This document shows positions 33,401-40,150 of a stretch of 64,000 bases of DNA, one piece after another (position 1 is the stretch's first letter; every line of letters starts with the position of its first letter). Source of the stretch: Corbicula japonica. Its lineage: Eukaryota > Mollusca > Bivalvia > Venerida > Cyrenidae. The stretch is from assembly GCA_038501625.1 (NCBI GenBank), contig JAZAYU010000034.1, forward strand, positions 3,127,102 to 3,191,101, in the 5' to 3' direction. The notes under the pieces are model-generated. The model ran no database searches. It worked only from the letters and a program-made list of their open reading frames with translations, and had not been told where the DNA came from. A program made the translations under genes and the position numbers.

Positions 33401-34085
33401 CCGCCAAAATAAGTACTTATACAGTACATGATTAATCGCCTGCCAATATTACAAGGTCATTTGTATCATCAGTTACTGTCACAGTAATATTTTTTAAATG
33501 TTTAAATATATTTAAAAGTTTTAAATTTCTTTATTAACTTGTATGATAATATTATATAATAACTTTGATTTTATTATTTAACTCTTTCCTTGATATATAT
33601 GCATTTTTACACATGTGCGACCAGTGTAGATCCAGATCAGCCGGCACATCAGTGCCGTCTGATCAGGATCAACACTGGTCGCATTTTGGTCAGAAATAAC
33701 CTAAAAAAGCGAACAGTTTAGATCCTGATTAGATGTCACAGATGTGCTGGCTGATCTGGATCTAAACTGTTCGCCCATGCAATAAAGGTGTATCTTTGGA
33801 GGAAAGGGTTATATATTTTCCAAGTTGTAACTAAGCGTCAGTAATTTAAAATTTTATACCTGTACCACAACTATGATCTTTGCAGGTCCAATGCAAGGTG
33901 GTGCTCCTATGGGTCAGATGGGTGGACCAATGCAAGGTCAACAGGGTCAGATGGGAGGTCAAGGTCAAATGATGCAAGGATCCAATATGATGGGTCAAGG
34001 TCCAATGCAAGGACAAGGACAGATGGGCAATATGCCAAATCAAGGCTCAATGGGAGGTCAAATGTCAAATCAGGCAGCTCCGTAA
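3381..34085 (+). CDS. SS18: SS18 (SYT) orthologue, BAF chromatin-remodelling subunit, 8 exons
   Basis: Coding exons are 3381-3455, 13417-13493, 15962-16043, 16680-16767, 17963-18109, 23633-24325, 29458-29682 and 33886-34085 (1587 nt, 528 aa plus stop). Every intron begins GT and ends AG, and the phases (0,2,0,1,1,1,1) join without a frame break. Residues about 18-78 match the SNH (SSXT family) domain, with IQKMLDEN, GKASEC, YQQMLHRNLVYLATLAD and QSLLP. The rest is a low-complexity Q/P/G/M/N tail with QGQYGGQ-type motifs, as in the QPGY transactivation domain. In other animals SS18 is a nuclear subunit of the BAF (SWI/SNF) complex. SNH mediates protein contacts and the tail activates transcription without binding DNA directly. 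The protein is longer than human SS18 (about 418 aa), mostly because exon 6 is expanded. Vertebrates have SS18 and SS18L1 (CREST); this could be the single pre-duplication gene. The ATG has A at -3, and the upstream in-frame stretch has no other ATG. Confidence 0.95.
4720..7279 (-). CDS. PHD-FLYWCH-MULE transposase, 6 exons, apparently intact (584 aa)
   Basis: Minus-strand exons are 7171-7279, 6357-6979, 6017-6193, 5611-5877, 5383-5452 and 4720-5228. All introns are GT-AG on the minus strand and the phases join. Residues 7-60 form a PHD-type finger (C7, C10, C23, C26, H31, C34, WRC57, C60) split by intron 1. Residues about 164-229 form a FLYWCH zinc finger (WRC200, C209, H227, H229). The MULE catalytic domain follows: LDGTFK with D346, MLDYEA with D412, CVFH at 433-436, and NNDLEGWH with probable catalytic E532. 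No internal stop or frameshift was found. Such proteins bind the TIRs and move the element by cut-and-paste. The gene could be a live transposase or a host-recruited copy; the intact TIRs and TSD favour a mobile element. It is antisense to SS18 within intron 1. Confidence 0.88.
7441..7470. repeat. (CAAA)n microsatellite
   Basis: About five copies of acaa/caaa before aagcgcaatt, inside the MULE between the transposase start and the right TIR. Confidence 0.7.
7946..8590. repeat. Left arm of the large inverted repeat in the foldback element
   Basis: Reverse-complements about 10040-10700 with few differences. Examples are ggacattgcggatcatgacc near 8485 against ggccatgatccgcaatgtcc near 10145, and catgtgtccaccctcccc against the copy near 10685. 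Confidence 0.85.
10040..10700. repeat. Right arm of the large inverted repeat in the foldback element
   Basis: Pairs with 7946-8590. The roughly 1.45 kb between the arms (8591-10039) is AT-rich, and I recognise no gene in it. Confidence 0.85.
10976..12250. repeat. Cluster of about 190-bp units with GTTCCAAATAACAGGAGTAT ends
   Basis: Three similar units start near 10979, 11169 and 12029. Each continues with GGCAAAGTTTAC, TTCCCCGGGAAAAGGGTTTT and TTCAGAAAATGGGG. Further copies of the end motif sit at about 11361 and 12222, followed by ATAAAGGCGACG. They look like repeated terminal sequences of one small element family packed inside the larger foldback element. Confidence 0.7.
11337..11682 (-). 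pseudogene. Frameshifted fragment of unknown coding sequence inside the foldback element
   Basis: Two overlapping minus-strand frames read like one protein broken by a frameshift near 11520: an upstream part starting MAFTNETIILDLEYKTF and a downstream part with CLNPEETIIYMLRTF and ILMVELDRMF. The flanks carry the repeated terminal motif of the element. I do not recognise the family; it may be captured host sequence or transposase debris. Confidence 0.3.
12574..13416. other. 3' part of SS18 intron 1
   Basis: No gene is seen. Around 12930-12975 is a short duplicated 'cttctcccta' motif that recurs near 24500-24630. Confidence 0.5.
13417..13493 (+). CDS. SS18: SS18 exon 2, SNH domain
   Basis: Acceptor tttttcag, donor gtaagt. 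Encodes MLDENTQLIQTICEYQNRGK and ASECV, the first half of the SNH domain. Phase 0 in, 2 out. It is too short to stand out as an ORF and was found from the family motif and splice signals. Confidence 0.95.
13500..13990. repeat. Degenerate roughly 42-bp minisatellite in SS18 intron 2
   Basis: About eleven imperfect copies of a unit with CAGTGCTGTCCTTGAGACTC and AAAAGGCCAAACAGTA follow directly after the exon 2 donor. The copies are diverged and interrupted, which suggests an old array. Confidence 0.75.
14485..14685. mobile_element. Family A MITE (intron 2)
   Basis: Carries gtgtagatccagatcagcca, GGTCAGAAATAA and GGAGGAAAGGGTTT. The left end is degraded. Confidence 0.75.
14812..15918. mobile_element. 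Non-autonomous hAT-like transposon, TSD ATTATATG
   Basis: Ends are TAGGGATGGGAACGG and its inverse CCGTTCCCATCCCTA. The 8-bp direct repeats ATTATATG lie at 14804-14811 and 15919-15926. Subterminal GGTATCCGGATA motifs occur at both ends. The 1107-bp length, TAGGG terminus and 8-bp TSD fit hAT. No transposase ORF is visible. Confidence 0.85.
15962..16043 (+). CDS. SS18: SS18 exon 3, SNH domain core
   Basis: Acceptor tttttgtttag, donor gtaagta. Encodes YQQMLHRNLVYLATLAD followed by ANQNVQSLLP, the most conserved block of SS18. Only 43 bp separate the acceptor from the end of a hAT-like insertion, so the branch point should lie in 15919-15961. Confidence 0.96.
16151..16392. mobile_element. Family A MITE, full length (intron 3), TTAA ends
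   Basis: Bounded by TTAA at 16151 and 16389. TIRs are CCCTTTCCTCCATA and TATGGAGGAAAGGG. The interior is palindromic around GGTCAGAAATAACCTAATGA, with GATCCAGATCAGCCGGCAC and its inverse. The TTAA target and CCC ends fit a piggyBac-type MITE. Confidence 0.85.
16680..16767 (+). CDS. SS18: SS18 exon 4, start of Q/P/M-rich region
   Basis: Acceptor atgtttcag, donor gtaact. Encodes APNQGPQQGNAPMNQMRAPS and a further NLPPNQMNQ. Phase 0 in, 1 out. Composition and phase join exons 3 and 5 cleanly. Confidence 0.9.
17151..17368. mobile_element. Family A MITE (intron 4), TTAA ends
   Basis: TTAACCCTTTACTC at 17151 and GAGTAAAGGGTTAA ending at 17368, with the usual GTGTAGAT..GATCAG interior. Confidence 0.8.
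17489..17851. mobile_element. Family A MITE split by a family B hairpin (intron 4)
   Basis: The left part 17489-17660 starts TTAACCCTTTCTTCCATATA. The right part 17804-17851 ends in a diverged GGTTAA. Family B (17661-17803) sits between them. Confidence 0.75.
17661..17803. mobile_element. Family B foldback MITE (intron 4)
   Basis: Near-perfect palindrome from GCCCAAGGTTATAAAACTGA to its inverse, with TCTCAAGCATCTGATTGGCT and GAAATGGCGACCAGTCGCCA at the centre. It lies about 160 bp before exon 5. Confidence 0.88.
17963..18109 (+). CDS. SS18: SS18 exon 5
   Basis: Acceptor tgttgaaaag, donor gtgagt. Encodes a G/P/Q/M/S-rich stretch starting RMNPMSAPGSQQYSPMGAP and ending DSGMNQNSY. Phase 1 in, 1 out. 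The acceptor has a weak pyrimidine tract, but the frame is open and matches the neighbouring exons. Confidence 0.88.
18248..18540. mobile_element. Family A MITE split by a second family B hairpin (intron 5)
   Basis: TTAACTCATTCTCCATAGAT at the left and TATATGGAGTAAAGGGTTAA at the right, interrupted at 18314-18455 by family B. This is an independent case of the nesting at 17489-17851. Confidence 0.8.
18314..18455. mobile_element. Family B foldback MITE (intron 5)
   Basis: Arms run GCCCAAGGTTATAAAACTGA to CAGCTTTATAACCT, with GCGACTGGTCGCC at the centre. The arms are almost identical, implying a recent insertion. Confidence 0.88.
19410..20016 (-). mobile_element. Mariner-like element remnant (intron 5), TA target
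   Basis: Inverted ends CGAGGGCTGTCCCAATAAAT and the complement of ATTTATTGGGACAACCCTCG are flanked by TA (19408-19409 and 20017-20018). At about 19810-19855 the minus strand reads HPPYSPELAP, the conserved mariner motif around the last catalytic aspartate. At 607 bp it lacks most of the transposase and is non-autonomous. Confidence 0.85.
20374..20450. mobile_element. Family B MITE, half copy (intron 5)
   Basis: One arm only: CCATTTCAGCCAATCAGATG through CAGTTTTATAACCTTGGGC. Confidence 0.8.
20679..20897. mobile_element. Family A MITE (intron 5)
   Basis: Interior GTGTAGATCCAGAGCAGC and GGTTATTTCTGACCAAGATG; right end GGAGTAAAGGGTTAA. Confidence 0.78.
21069..21225. mobile_element. Family A MITE, internally deleted (intron 5)
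   Basis: TTAACCCTTT at 21069 and AAGGGTTAA ending at 21225, with CAAAAATAACCTGATGAATC in the middle. Confidence 0.7.
21371..21674. mobile_element. Family A MITE(s), rearranged (intron 5)
   Basis: Two copies of GTGTAGATCCAGATCAGC, at about 21415 and 21508. The right end GTAAAGTGTTAA is the target of the following hAT-like element. Confidence 0.65.
21678..22555. mobile_element. Second non-autonomous hAT-like element, TSD GTTAAAAC
   Basis: TAGGGATGGCATCGA at the left; the complement of TCGCTGCCATGCCTA at the right. The 8-bp direct repeats GTTAAAAC lie at 21670-21677 and 22556-22563. Subterminal clusters of GAGTACTCGA/ACTCGAGTAC occur at both ends. Length 878 bp, no transposase. The terminus resembles the 14812 element but the interior differs. 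Confidence 0.85.
22564..23632. other. 3' part of SS18 intron 5
   Basis: AT-rich, no gene. It contains a family A fragment at about 22968-23060 and a bare pair of family A ends at about 23437-23475. Confidence 0.5.
22968..23060. mobile_element. Family A MITE fragment (intron 5)
   Basis: CCCTTTCCTCCATAGACATA then GAACAGTGTAGATCCTGATC; the right half is lost. Confidence 0.7.
23633..24325 (+). CDS. SS18: SS18 exon 6, large low-complexity exon with MSQNQPM repeats
   Basis: Acceptor ttctacttgcag, donor gtgaag; 693 nt, 231 codons. The first third has NFPNQQQGG-type repeats. Residues about 233-360 of the protein are tandem copies of a seven-residue unit (MSQNQPM and variants MTQNQPM, MPQNQPM). Reading through the donor would add about 35 codons and stop at 24432, so intron retention would give a truncated isoform. 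Confidence 0.93.
24781..24914. mobile_element. Family A MITE, short (intron 6), TTAA ends
   Basis: TTAACCCTTTACT at 24781 and GATTAAAGGGTTAA ending at 24914, enclosing CTAATCTGGATCTA. Confidence 0.75.
26299..26845 (+). CDS. Candidate two-exon gene of unknown function inside the 3.8-kb element
   Basis: The first exon starts at the first in-frame ATG (26299, MRYQAWQWRDWKSLIGP) and ends before a gttagt donor at about 26370. The second begins after tttttttaag near 26626, reads KCQYFRKTADEPVRQGAGQ and ends HHDKT with TAG at about 26845. Joining at these sites keeps the frame, giving about 97 aa. The frame opens slightly earlier (a stop precedes EKVVKSSAHR), so an upstream exon or a decayed 5' end is possible. 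About 25370, ATG GAG AAC..CGATTTAGAG|gtaagg looks like another first exon, but it does not join in frame. The protein is basic and not recognised. It may be the tail of the element's own protein or a passenger. Confidence 0.4.
27313..27392. repeat. Inverted repeat, about 30-bp arms, inside the 3.8-kb element
   Basis: The left arm starts TTTAGAGGCTTGTATGAAAA; the right arm ends TTTTTCATTCAAGCCTCTAA. The GCGCAGCTGGGC core recurs in rearranged form at about 28665. Confidence 0.75.
29157..29404. mobile_element. Family A MITE, full length (intron 6)
   Basis: AACCCTTTCCTCCATATACA at the left, TATATATGGAGGAAAGGG at the right, strong interior palindrome around GGTCAGAAATAATCTAACAA. Ends about 53 bp before exon 7. 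Confidence 0.83.
29458..29682 (+). CDS. SS18: SS18 exon 7, Y/G/Q-rich (QPGY) region
   Basis: Acceptor aattaacag, donor gtaggt; 225 nt, phase 1 in and out. Encodes QQPYGGPSGNYPQQGQYGG and further tyrosine- and glycine-rich repeats to NMNTGPMS. This is the equivalent of the vertebrate SS18 QPGY activation domain. A family A MITE ends about 53 bp upstream. Confidence 0.94.
30432..32753. mobile_element. Helitron-like (HINE/pearl-like) element with central tandem array
   Basis: The 5' end ATGCCCCCGC is inverted as GCGGGGGCAT near the 3' end. A hairpin CCGCCAT/ATGGCGG follows the 5' end. At the 3' end a GTGTCC-TAT-GGACAC hairpin stands 4 bases before the terminal CTAG, fitting the CTRR rule for Helitrons. 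No TSD is evident. Bivalve pearl elements and the BIV160 satellite have a similar design with a roughly 160-bp tandem core; membership in those families is inference. Confidence 0.7.
30530..32700. repeat. Tandem array of alternating 146- and 157-bp monomers (303-bp dimer)
   Basis: Fourteen monomers each hold AGGTCAAGGTCA (one variant), starting at 30639, 30785, 30942, 31088, 31245, 31391, 31548, 31694, 31851, 31997, 32154, 32300, 32457 and 32603. Spacing alternates 146 and 157 throughout. The two monomer types differ in the upstream half (GCTCTGTAACTTTGTTATTT against GGCTGTAACTTCCTTATGAA). Confidence 0.92.
32992..33432. mobile_element. Small inverted-repeat element (intron 7)
   Basis: The left end has ACTGTATAGCGCTTAATATT then GGCGGTGTCAAATTTTGGCG. 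The right end is an imperfect inverse (CCAAAATTAAACCCCCGCCA, AAGTACTTATACAGTA). Several TTGGCG(G) motifs occur in both orientations. Confidence 0.6.
33578..33812. mobile_element. Family A MITE, full length (intron 7)
   Basis: TTAACTCTTTCCTTGATATA at the left, GGAGGAAAGGGTT at the right, and GTGTAGATCCAGATCAGCCG inside. Ends about 73 bp before exon 8. Confidence 0.82.
33886..34085 (+). CDS. SS18: SS18 exon 8, last coding exon
   Basis: Acceptor gatctttgcag; encodes PMQGGAPMGQMGGPMQGQ and a further M/G/Q-rich stretch ending SNQAAP, then TAA. Being in frame with the phase-1 donor of exon 7 supports it as the terminal exon. Confidence 0.92.
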
Positions 34086-34179
34086 TTAAGATGATGTTTT
34101 TCAGACTATGTATGAGCTCCAACTTTGAGACTTTTGTGGGCATATGTCTGTTTTGCTTGTTCATTATCCCCATTGTACA

Positions 34180-34965
34180 ATAATTCATGAACAACACATT
34201 GATTTGTACAACAATTCATGAACAACCTGTTGATTTGTAAATCAATTCATGAACAACATGTTGATTTGTACAACAATTCATGAACAACCTGTTGATTTGT
34301 AAATCAATTCATGAACAACATGTTGATTTGTACAACAATTCATGAACAACCTGTTGATTTGTACAACAATTCATGAACAACATGTTGATTTGTACAACAA
34401 TTCATGAACAACATGTTGATTTGTAAATCAATTCATGAACAACATGTTGATTTGTACAATAATTCATGAACAACCTGTTGATTTGTAAATCAATTCATGA
34501 ACAACATGTTGATTTGTACATCAATTCATGAACAACATGTTGATTTGTACAACAATTCATGAACAACCTGTTGATTTGTAAATCAATTCATGAACAACAT
34601 GTTGATTTGTACAACAATTCATGAACAACCTGTTGATTTGTAAATCAATTCATGAACAACTTGTTGATTTGTACAACAATTCATGAACAACCTGTTGATT
34701 TGTAAATGAATTCATGAACAACTTGTTGATGTGTACAACAATTCATCAACAACCTGTTGATTTGTAAATAAATTCATGAACAACTTGTTGATGTGTACAA
34801 CAATTCATGAACAACCTGTTGATTTGTAAATAAATTCATGAACAACTTGTTGATGTGTACAACAATTCATGTACAACCTGTTGATTTGTAAAACAATTCA
34901 AGAACAACTTGTTGATTTGTAGAACAATTTTTGAACAACTTGTTTATTTGTTCAACATGAACACG
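34180..34965. repeat. 31-bp minisatellite in the SS18 3' UTR
   Basis: About 25 copies of a 31-bp unit, AATTCATGAACAAC + ATGTTGATTTGTACAAC. Two versions (ACATGTTG and ACCTGTTG; GTACAAC and GTAAATC) often alternate, making a 62-bp higher-order unit. It begins about 95 bp after the stop codon. The 3' copies are more diverged. Confidence 0.92.
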
Positions 34966-35162
34966 AAGAAAAACTTGTTTGCCAGGTAGCAATAGAAACA
35001 CCTTGTTGATTGTACAACCTCTTGGTTGTTTGTAATAAATAAATATTGTACTACAAATAAACTAGTGATAAATAGTTCTAACTATAAAATAGTTACAGTG
35101 GACTGCCCCATGTACATTGATCTGTATAAGACTGAACAACTTCTATATTGTAACGCCAAATC

Positions 35163-35266
35163 ATGAACAAAACTGTTAAGCATGAACAAATAAACTTTAA
35201 GCATGAACAAGTTACTGTTAAGCATGAACAAATTACTGTTAAGCATGAACAAATTACTGTCATTTT
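35163..35266. repeat. Short tandem repeat of about 21 bp
   Basis: Four to five copies of AAGCATGAACAAATTACTGTT, possibly an offshoot of the minisatellite just upstream. Confidence 0.8.
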
Positions 35267-35439
35267 TATTGCACTTTTGATAAGATGTTTACATCTACTT
35301 ACAATACTTATTTGGTTAATAAATGTGCTATTGTGTATTTGTAAATAGACATTTTAGCTCACCTGAGCCAGAGGCTGATCATGAGCTATTGTGACTGATC
35401 TTTATCTGGCATCTGTCTGTCAACAGTTTATTTGACAAT

Positions 35440-35721
35440 GTTTGCCCATGCAATAAAGGTGTATCTATGGAGTAAAGGATTTAACCCTTTCCTCCATAGA
35501 TACACCTTTATTGCATGGGCGAACAGTTTAGATCGAGATCAGCTGGCACATCCGTGCCGTCTGATCAGGATCTAAACTGTTCATTTTTTTATTTGTTAGG
35601 TTTTCTCTAACCAAAATGTGACCAGTGCAGATCCTGATCAGACAGAACGGATGTGCCGGCTGATCTAGATCTACACTGGTCGCACATGCGTAAAAATGTC
35701 TATATATGGAGGAAGGGTTAA
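35440..35721. mobile_element. Family A MITE plus adjoining fragment of another copy
   Basis: The full copy runs from TTAACCCTTTCCTCCATAGA at 35481 to GGAAGGGTTAA. It is preceded at 35440-35480 by a stray family A right end in the same orientation. Confidence 0.82.
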
Positions 35722-36368
35722 ACAAACCCTGGTTGTTAGGGGGCTGGGGTGCTGGGCATTTTCCCTAAGATATGATGTTGGTGTTATTATCTTCAGGTGA
35801 ATGCATCAGGCCCATGAGGGCCTCTTGTTTCATTTTGAAAAGATTTCTGTGCATGATGTTAATGATAATATAAAATGTTTTCAGACCTTTTATATTTCAA
35901 TATTTTCATATGTATGATATGTAATTTTCATGCTCGCATTTATTGTATAGGATAGCAAGTATTTAGCCAAAGTATAATTATAGTTATATATTGTGTCATA
36001 CCTCTTTCACTCACATAGTGTTTTGTTTTAGTTCTCTATAGTTTAATGTTGTATGTTTAATGGTATTGCATCTCAAACAGGGATGGAATATATTTTTTGT
36101 TGTCTTTGTTGGTTTCTAAACTGCGTTGAAAGAATGGTTTTGCCTTGATTCATGAGTTACATCATTCTGTGTTGATAAGAACTGCCAATGGAGATAAATA
36201 TTACATTCTAACTTAGTCGTATTACAGAGTTAAACAAATTCATTGGTATCATTATATTTCGCAGGGTTTAATTTTCGTGTTTTTCACAATGGTAGTTTCC
36301 TGCACTAATAGAAGCCAAGTCTGTGCTTGTGCTATTAATTTATTTTTATTATATTAAAGGAATCTTTT

Positions 36369-36564
36369 GACCCTTTACTTCATATATAATGCATTTCATG
36401 TGTGAACAGTGTAGATCCAGATCAGATCAGGTTCCCTTTATGGTCAGAAATAACCTAACAAATCAGAAAGCAAACAGTGAATATCCTGACCAAATGGCAT
36501 GGATGTATAGGCTGATCTGTATTAACACTAGGCTATTAAGGCATATATATGGAGGAAAGGGCTA
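36369..36564. mobile_element. Family A MITE
   Basis: GACCCTTTACTTCATATATA at the left, TATATATGGAGGAAAGGGC at the right; the centre is shortened. Confidence 0.75.
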
Positions 36565-36812
36565 AGTAAATATTTTAGCACAATTTTGGTTGGATCGAAA
36601 TACTAGTATTATGTTCTGATTGTTGTGAATCTTTCAAGAATCTTATCATCCATCTGTGCATTAGATGATTGTTAAGGTTTTGTAAGTTTTAAGGCTAATT
36701 TCCTTATTGTGCATGATCTTTTGTATTAACCGATTATTACTATTGTGATTTGTATTATTTATTTTCTCTTCTTAAAAATAGTGTTATATGATAAAGACTT
36801 AAGCAACCTGTG

Positions 36813-36956
36813 TCCAATATCATAAAACTAAATCTGGAGATCAGTCTCAAATCTCAAGGATCTGATTGGCTGAAATGGCGACCAGCCGCCATTTCAGCCA
36901 ATCAGATCCTTGAGATTTGAGACTGATCTCAAAACTTAGTTTTATGACCATGGGCC
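36813..36956. mobile_element. Family B foldback MITE (3' flank)
   Basis: Arms TCATAAAACTAAATCTGGAG and its inverse enclose GATTGGCTGAAATGGCGACC and GCCGCCATTTCAGCCAATC. Confidence 0.85.
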
Positions 36957-38203
36957 CTGTATGTGCTGACTATTTGATCACGCAATTTCAGCTTTTCAGA
37001 TGTAATTAATAGCAAATAAAACTCTTCTCATATTATCGTGTGTTCATTATATAAACGGTTGTCTCATAGGTTTAGTGTGACTAGTAAATTAGGTTTTGTT
37101 CAGATACAGTATATTTTCCTGTACATCTGTAAAATAAAACATTAATACTGCTATTTATTTTGTTCTCACTTAAAATACAAATGTTTCTTTACTGGTCCAA
37201 TGGTCTTTTGTTGGTTTCACATTCCGGTTCCTGTATGATGGTTTAACTGACTACGTTAGCGCGAGTAGAAAAAGAAGTAAGTTTTAAGACAACTCTGTCG
37301 TACTTGTTTTCGTTGACAAAATTAGTTGCTTCCCTTGGATAATAAAACTTCGAGTACGCTAAACCGTGAAAAAACTTTTAGTAGCTGAACCGTTATACAT
37401 AACTGACTACAAGGTGCACTTATTTATTTTATAAAGCTGACAATTCGTAGTTTCTGATTGCTCATGATCAGCACACATAACCCCCCCCCCCCCTAATATT
37501 TTGAATACAACGAGCTCTACGTTGGAACTCGCGAAAGAATCGTTTTCATGAAGAGCTCGAACTTGCGACTAACGGTTAGGCTCTCTACCTCACAATCCTC
37601 AATGGACTGATGTTTTTACAGCTGACGTTGCTAGCCACAACAAACGTGGTCATTAAACTTCCGAGCACTCCTCGTTTTTTTTAATGTATTCCGCTTTGTG
37701 ATTTTATCGAAATTACTGGTTAAAACAATAACTTTTAAATTGTTTGAAGATTTAAGATCAAAGATTTGTGACTATTTTTATAAGTTATCGATTTCGCGTT
37801 ATAATCGATCATAGAAAGTGACAAAAGACGCGTTGTCCTGACAAAACCTGATATTACAAAAAATCAATCAAGTTTTATGTCGTTGAACCAACGTGAATAT
37901 TTAAAATTTATGATAACTACAAATTACATGAACCTAAGATGAATCAGTACCTACCTTTATTTAAATTAATGGGAATTATAAAATGTGATTTGGTTTTATT
38001 GTGAATGCGTCTAGGGGTCTGCGATAAAAAATAACATCAGATGGCACGCAAGTTTTATATAAATATCATTTGATAAATTCCTTGCTTAGGTAATAAAACG
38101 TTTGTTTTCTGGTTTCATCATTTAATATGAAAGAGTTAAAATAATTCCCTCCAGACTTCAGAAAATTTCTTTCAACGCTGTTGTTACATGCTTTAGCTTT
38201 CCG

Positions 38204-38344
38204 GGGCCCAATATCATAAAACTGATATCGAAGACAATTCCCAAATCTCAAGCATCTGATTGTCTGAAACGACGACATTTCAGCCAATCAGATGCTTGAG
38301 ATTTAATAGTGGTCTCCTGATGTAGTTTTATGATCTTTGGCCCA
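38204..38344. mobile_element. Family B foldback MITE, diverged
   Basis: GGGGCCCAATATCATAAAAC through GATCTTTGGCCC, with TCTCAAGCATCTGATTG inside. Confidence 0.8.
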
Positions 38345-39723
38345 GGTGAATCGTAAAGCTTGAGACATCATAGGCAAGCTTTGTGACATCATCTGTGTAT
38401 TCTGTGACATCATTGGTTGATTTTGCGACTGACCTTGACACTGGTCTCCAGTCTCAATCCAAGTCAGGTCATGCTGCAATTTTTAGTTTCGATTCTTGTT
38501 TTAATTTCTTAATATTAACTAATAAAACTGAATTCATTATTATCGCAATTGAAGACATTTTTGTCTAGCTTTCATTCTGGTTCATTGAAACATTTTGATA
38601 ACGGTGAAAACATTTTGATATCGCATTTCCATCCGAGGACTGGAACATGGTATTTTACTGTTGCTATAAAATTGTATTCTGTGATGAATCAGAAGCCGAG
38701 ATAAAAATCACGGAATAGCGTTATTAATCAGCGATAGTGATAATCCTTTCTTCGAATTTTCTTTACAATAAAGCATCATAGACGTTTGATTGGGACCGCC
38801 AGATTTTGATGGGCATTTTATAGCTATAAACAAGTAATAATCCTGGAAATTCTGCGGAATTGGTGTCAGGACGGATGCCTGTTGCATATAACACCGAGTC
38901 ATAACTCCAGAAAACACCATAAATAGCATATAATCAAAATGAAATTAGCAGCCGATGTTATAAAATCAGAGAATGGAAAATTACAACTGTCAAAGTGGAT
39001 GTGGCGATGTTATTACTTTGGAGAAATAAGATCTGAAACCCCAGAAAATAGCCATAAATCATCCAATATATACGTGACGTCCGAACTTTTATTATAAAAA
39101 ATAAGAGAAAATGGAGATTTGGCTGTTTAATGCAACTGTCATTAATATAATGATTCCTAGGTTCGAGGCAGAGCTACATATGTAGACTTATATACTAAAG
39201 TTGAGGTTGAAAGCCTGTCACTTACCACAAGCAGCTGATTGGTCAACATCAGGTCATCTATTCTTAACTGATCAATCACGAGCTAGAGTTTCAAGAGTGG
39301 TCTCCCGTCCCAGGTTTATGATCTCTGGTCCTGATTGTTGCCAAGTTGACTTCTACGAAACAACAGTTCATCGAACTGTTAACATAAGTTCTATCTTAAA
39401 TCATTCATAGTTAATTAATTATTTCGGACATGTTTTACCATATCACGCGAGCATACGGCATTCCGGGTTTCGAAACTTTCGAGTGATGTAAACTTTTTGC
39501 GTAAGCTTTTTAACAACCAATGGAATTTTTGAAAATAATACGACTTCTGAATTATTATGCAGAGGGAAAATCAAATATAATATTCAGACTGGTGGCTATT
39601 TTTAACGGAGAGGCATCTAGTAGGGTGATAAATATGAATAACGAATCAAAATAAAAAAAATTTGCAACATTTTCCTAAACTCCTCACATTATATGCATGG
39701 TTGTAATACTCGTATTTGAGTAT

Positions 39724-39788
39724 AGACTCGAGGTTTAGTGGATAAGACGCTTTGATTGCGAAGTCCCGGGTTCGATGCTCAGAATGAA
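39724..39788 (+). repeat. tRNA-like fragment, probably a SINE head
   Basis: A-box-like GGTTTAGTGGATAAGACGC is followed 25 bases later by B-box-like GGGTTCGATGC. The cloverleaf is incomplete (T-arm unpaired), so a functional tRNA is unlikely. Confidence 0.4.
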
Positions 39789-40074
39789 AAGAGAGTTATT
39801 TTCGATAATAAAATACTTTTTATACAACGTAAAGTCTCTTTGATTATTTAAACTGTGTCTGCTTCATCGCAATATATAACGCTTTGTAGTGATCTGAAAA
39901 TCTATTTTAGAGATATCGAGTCTTTTGTTTAAAGAAACAACGTGTCTGAACATCTCTGATGACAAAAAAATTACGCCCGATGAAGGCAAGATCATTTTAT
40001 TTAAAGCGTGCAGCTGACAACTTGGCTTTGCTCTTCCACGTACATATATGTTGTTGTTGTTGTTTTAGAAGATA

Positions 40075-40075
40075 T

Positions 40076-40120
<45 letters not shown>

Positions 40121-40150
40121 CGACGACGACGACGACGACGACAACGATGA
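40075..40150. repeat. (GAT)n/(GAC)n microsatellite
   Basis: About 15 GAT triplets pass into about 7 GAC triplets. The Asp or Ser runs read from it are artefacts. Confidence 0.95.

Larger units (their letters stand above)
34086..37140 (+). other. Probable SS18 3' UTR / downstream transcribed region
   Basis: The sequence after the stop is T-rich on the plus strand, without ORFs. It starts with the 31-bp minisatellite. Candidate polyadenylation signals are AATAAA at 35034 and 35038 (proximal), 37015 and 37133 (distal, followed by a GT-rich stretch). Which is used cannot be read from sequence. Two family A MITEs, a family A fragment and one family B hairpin lie inside the long version. Confidence 0.5.
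37160..40070. other. Intergenic, no gene recognised
   Basis: AT-rich DNA with a poly-C tract at about 37481, a family B copy at 38204-38344, and degraded family B-like sequence at about 39200-39335. No ORF has gene-like composition. Confidence 0.5.
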
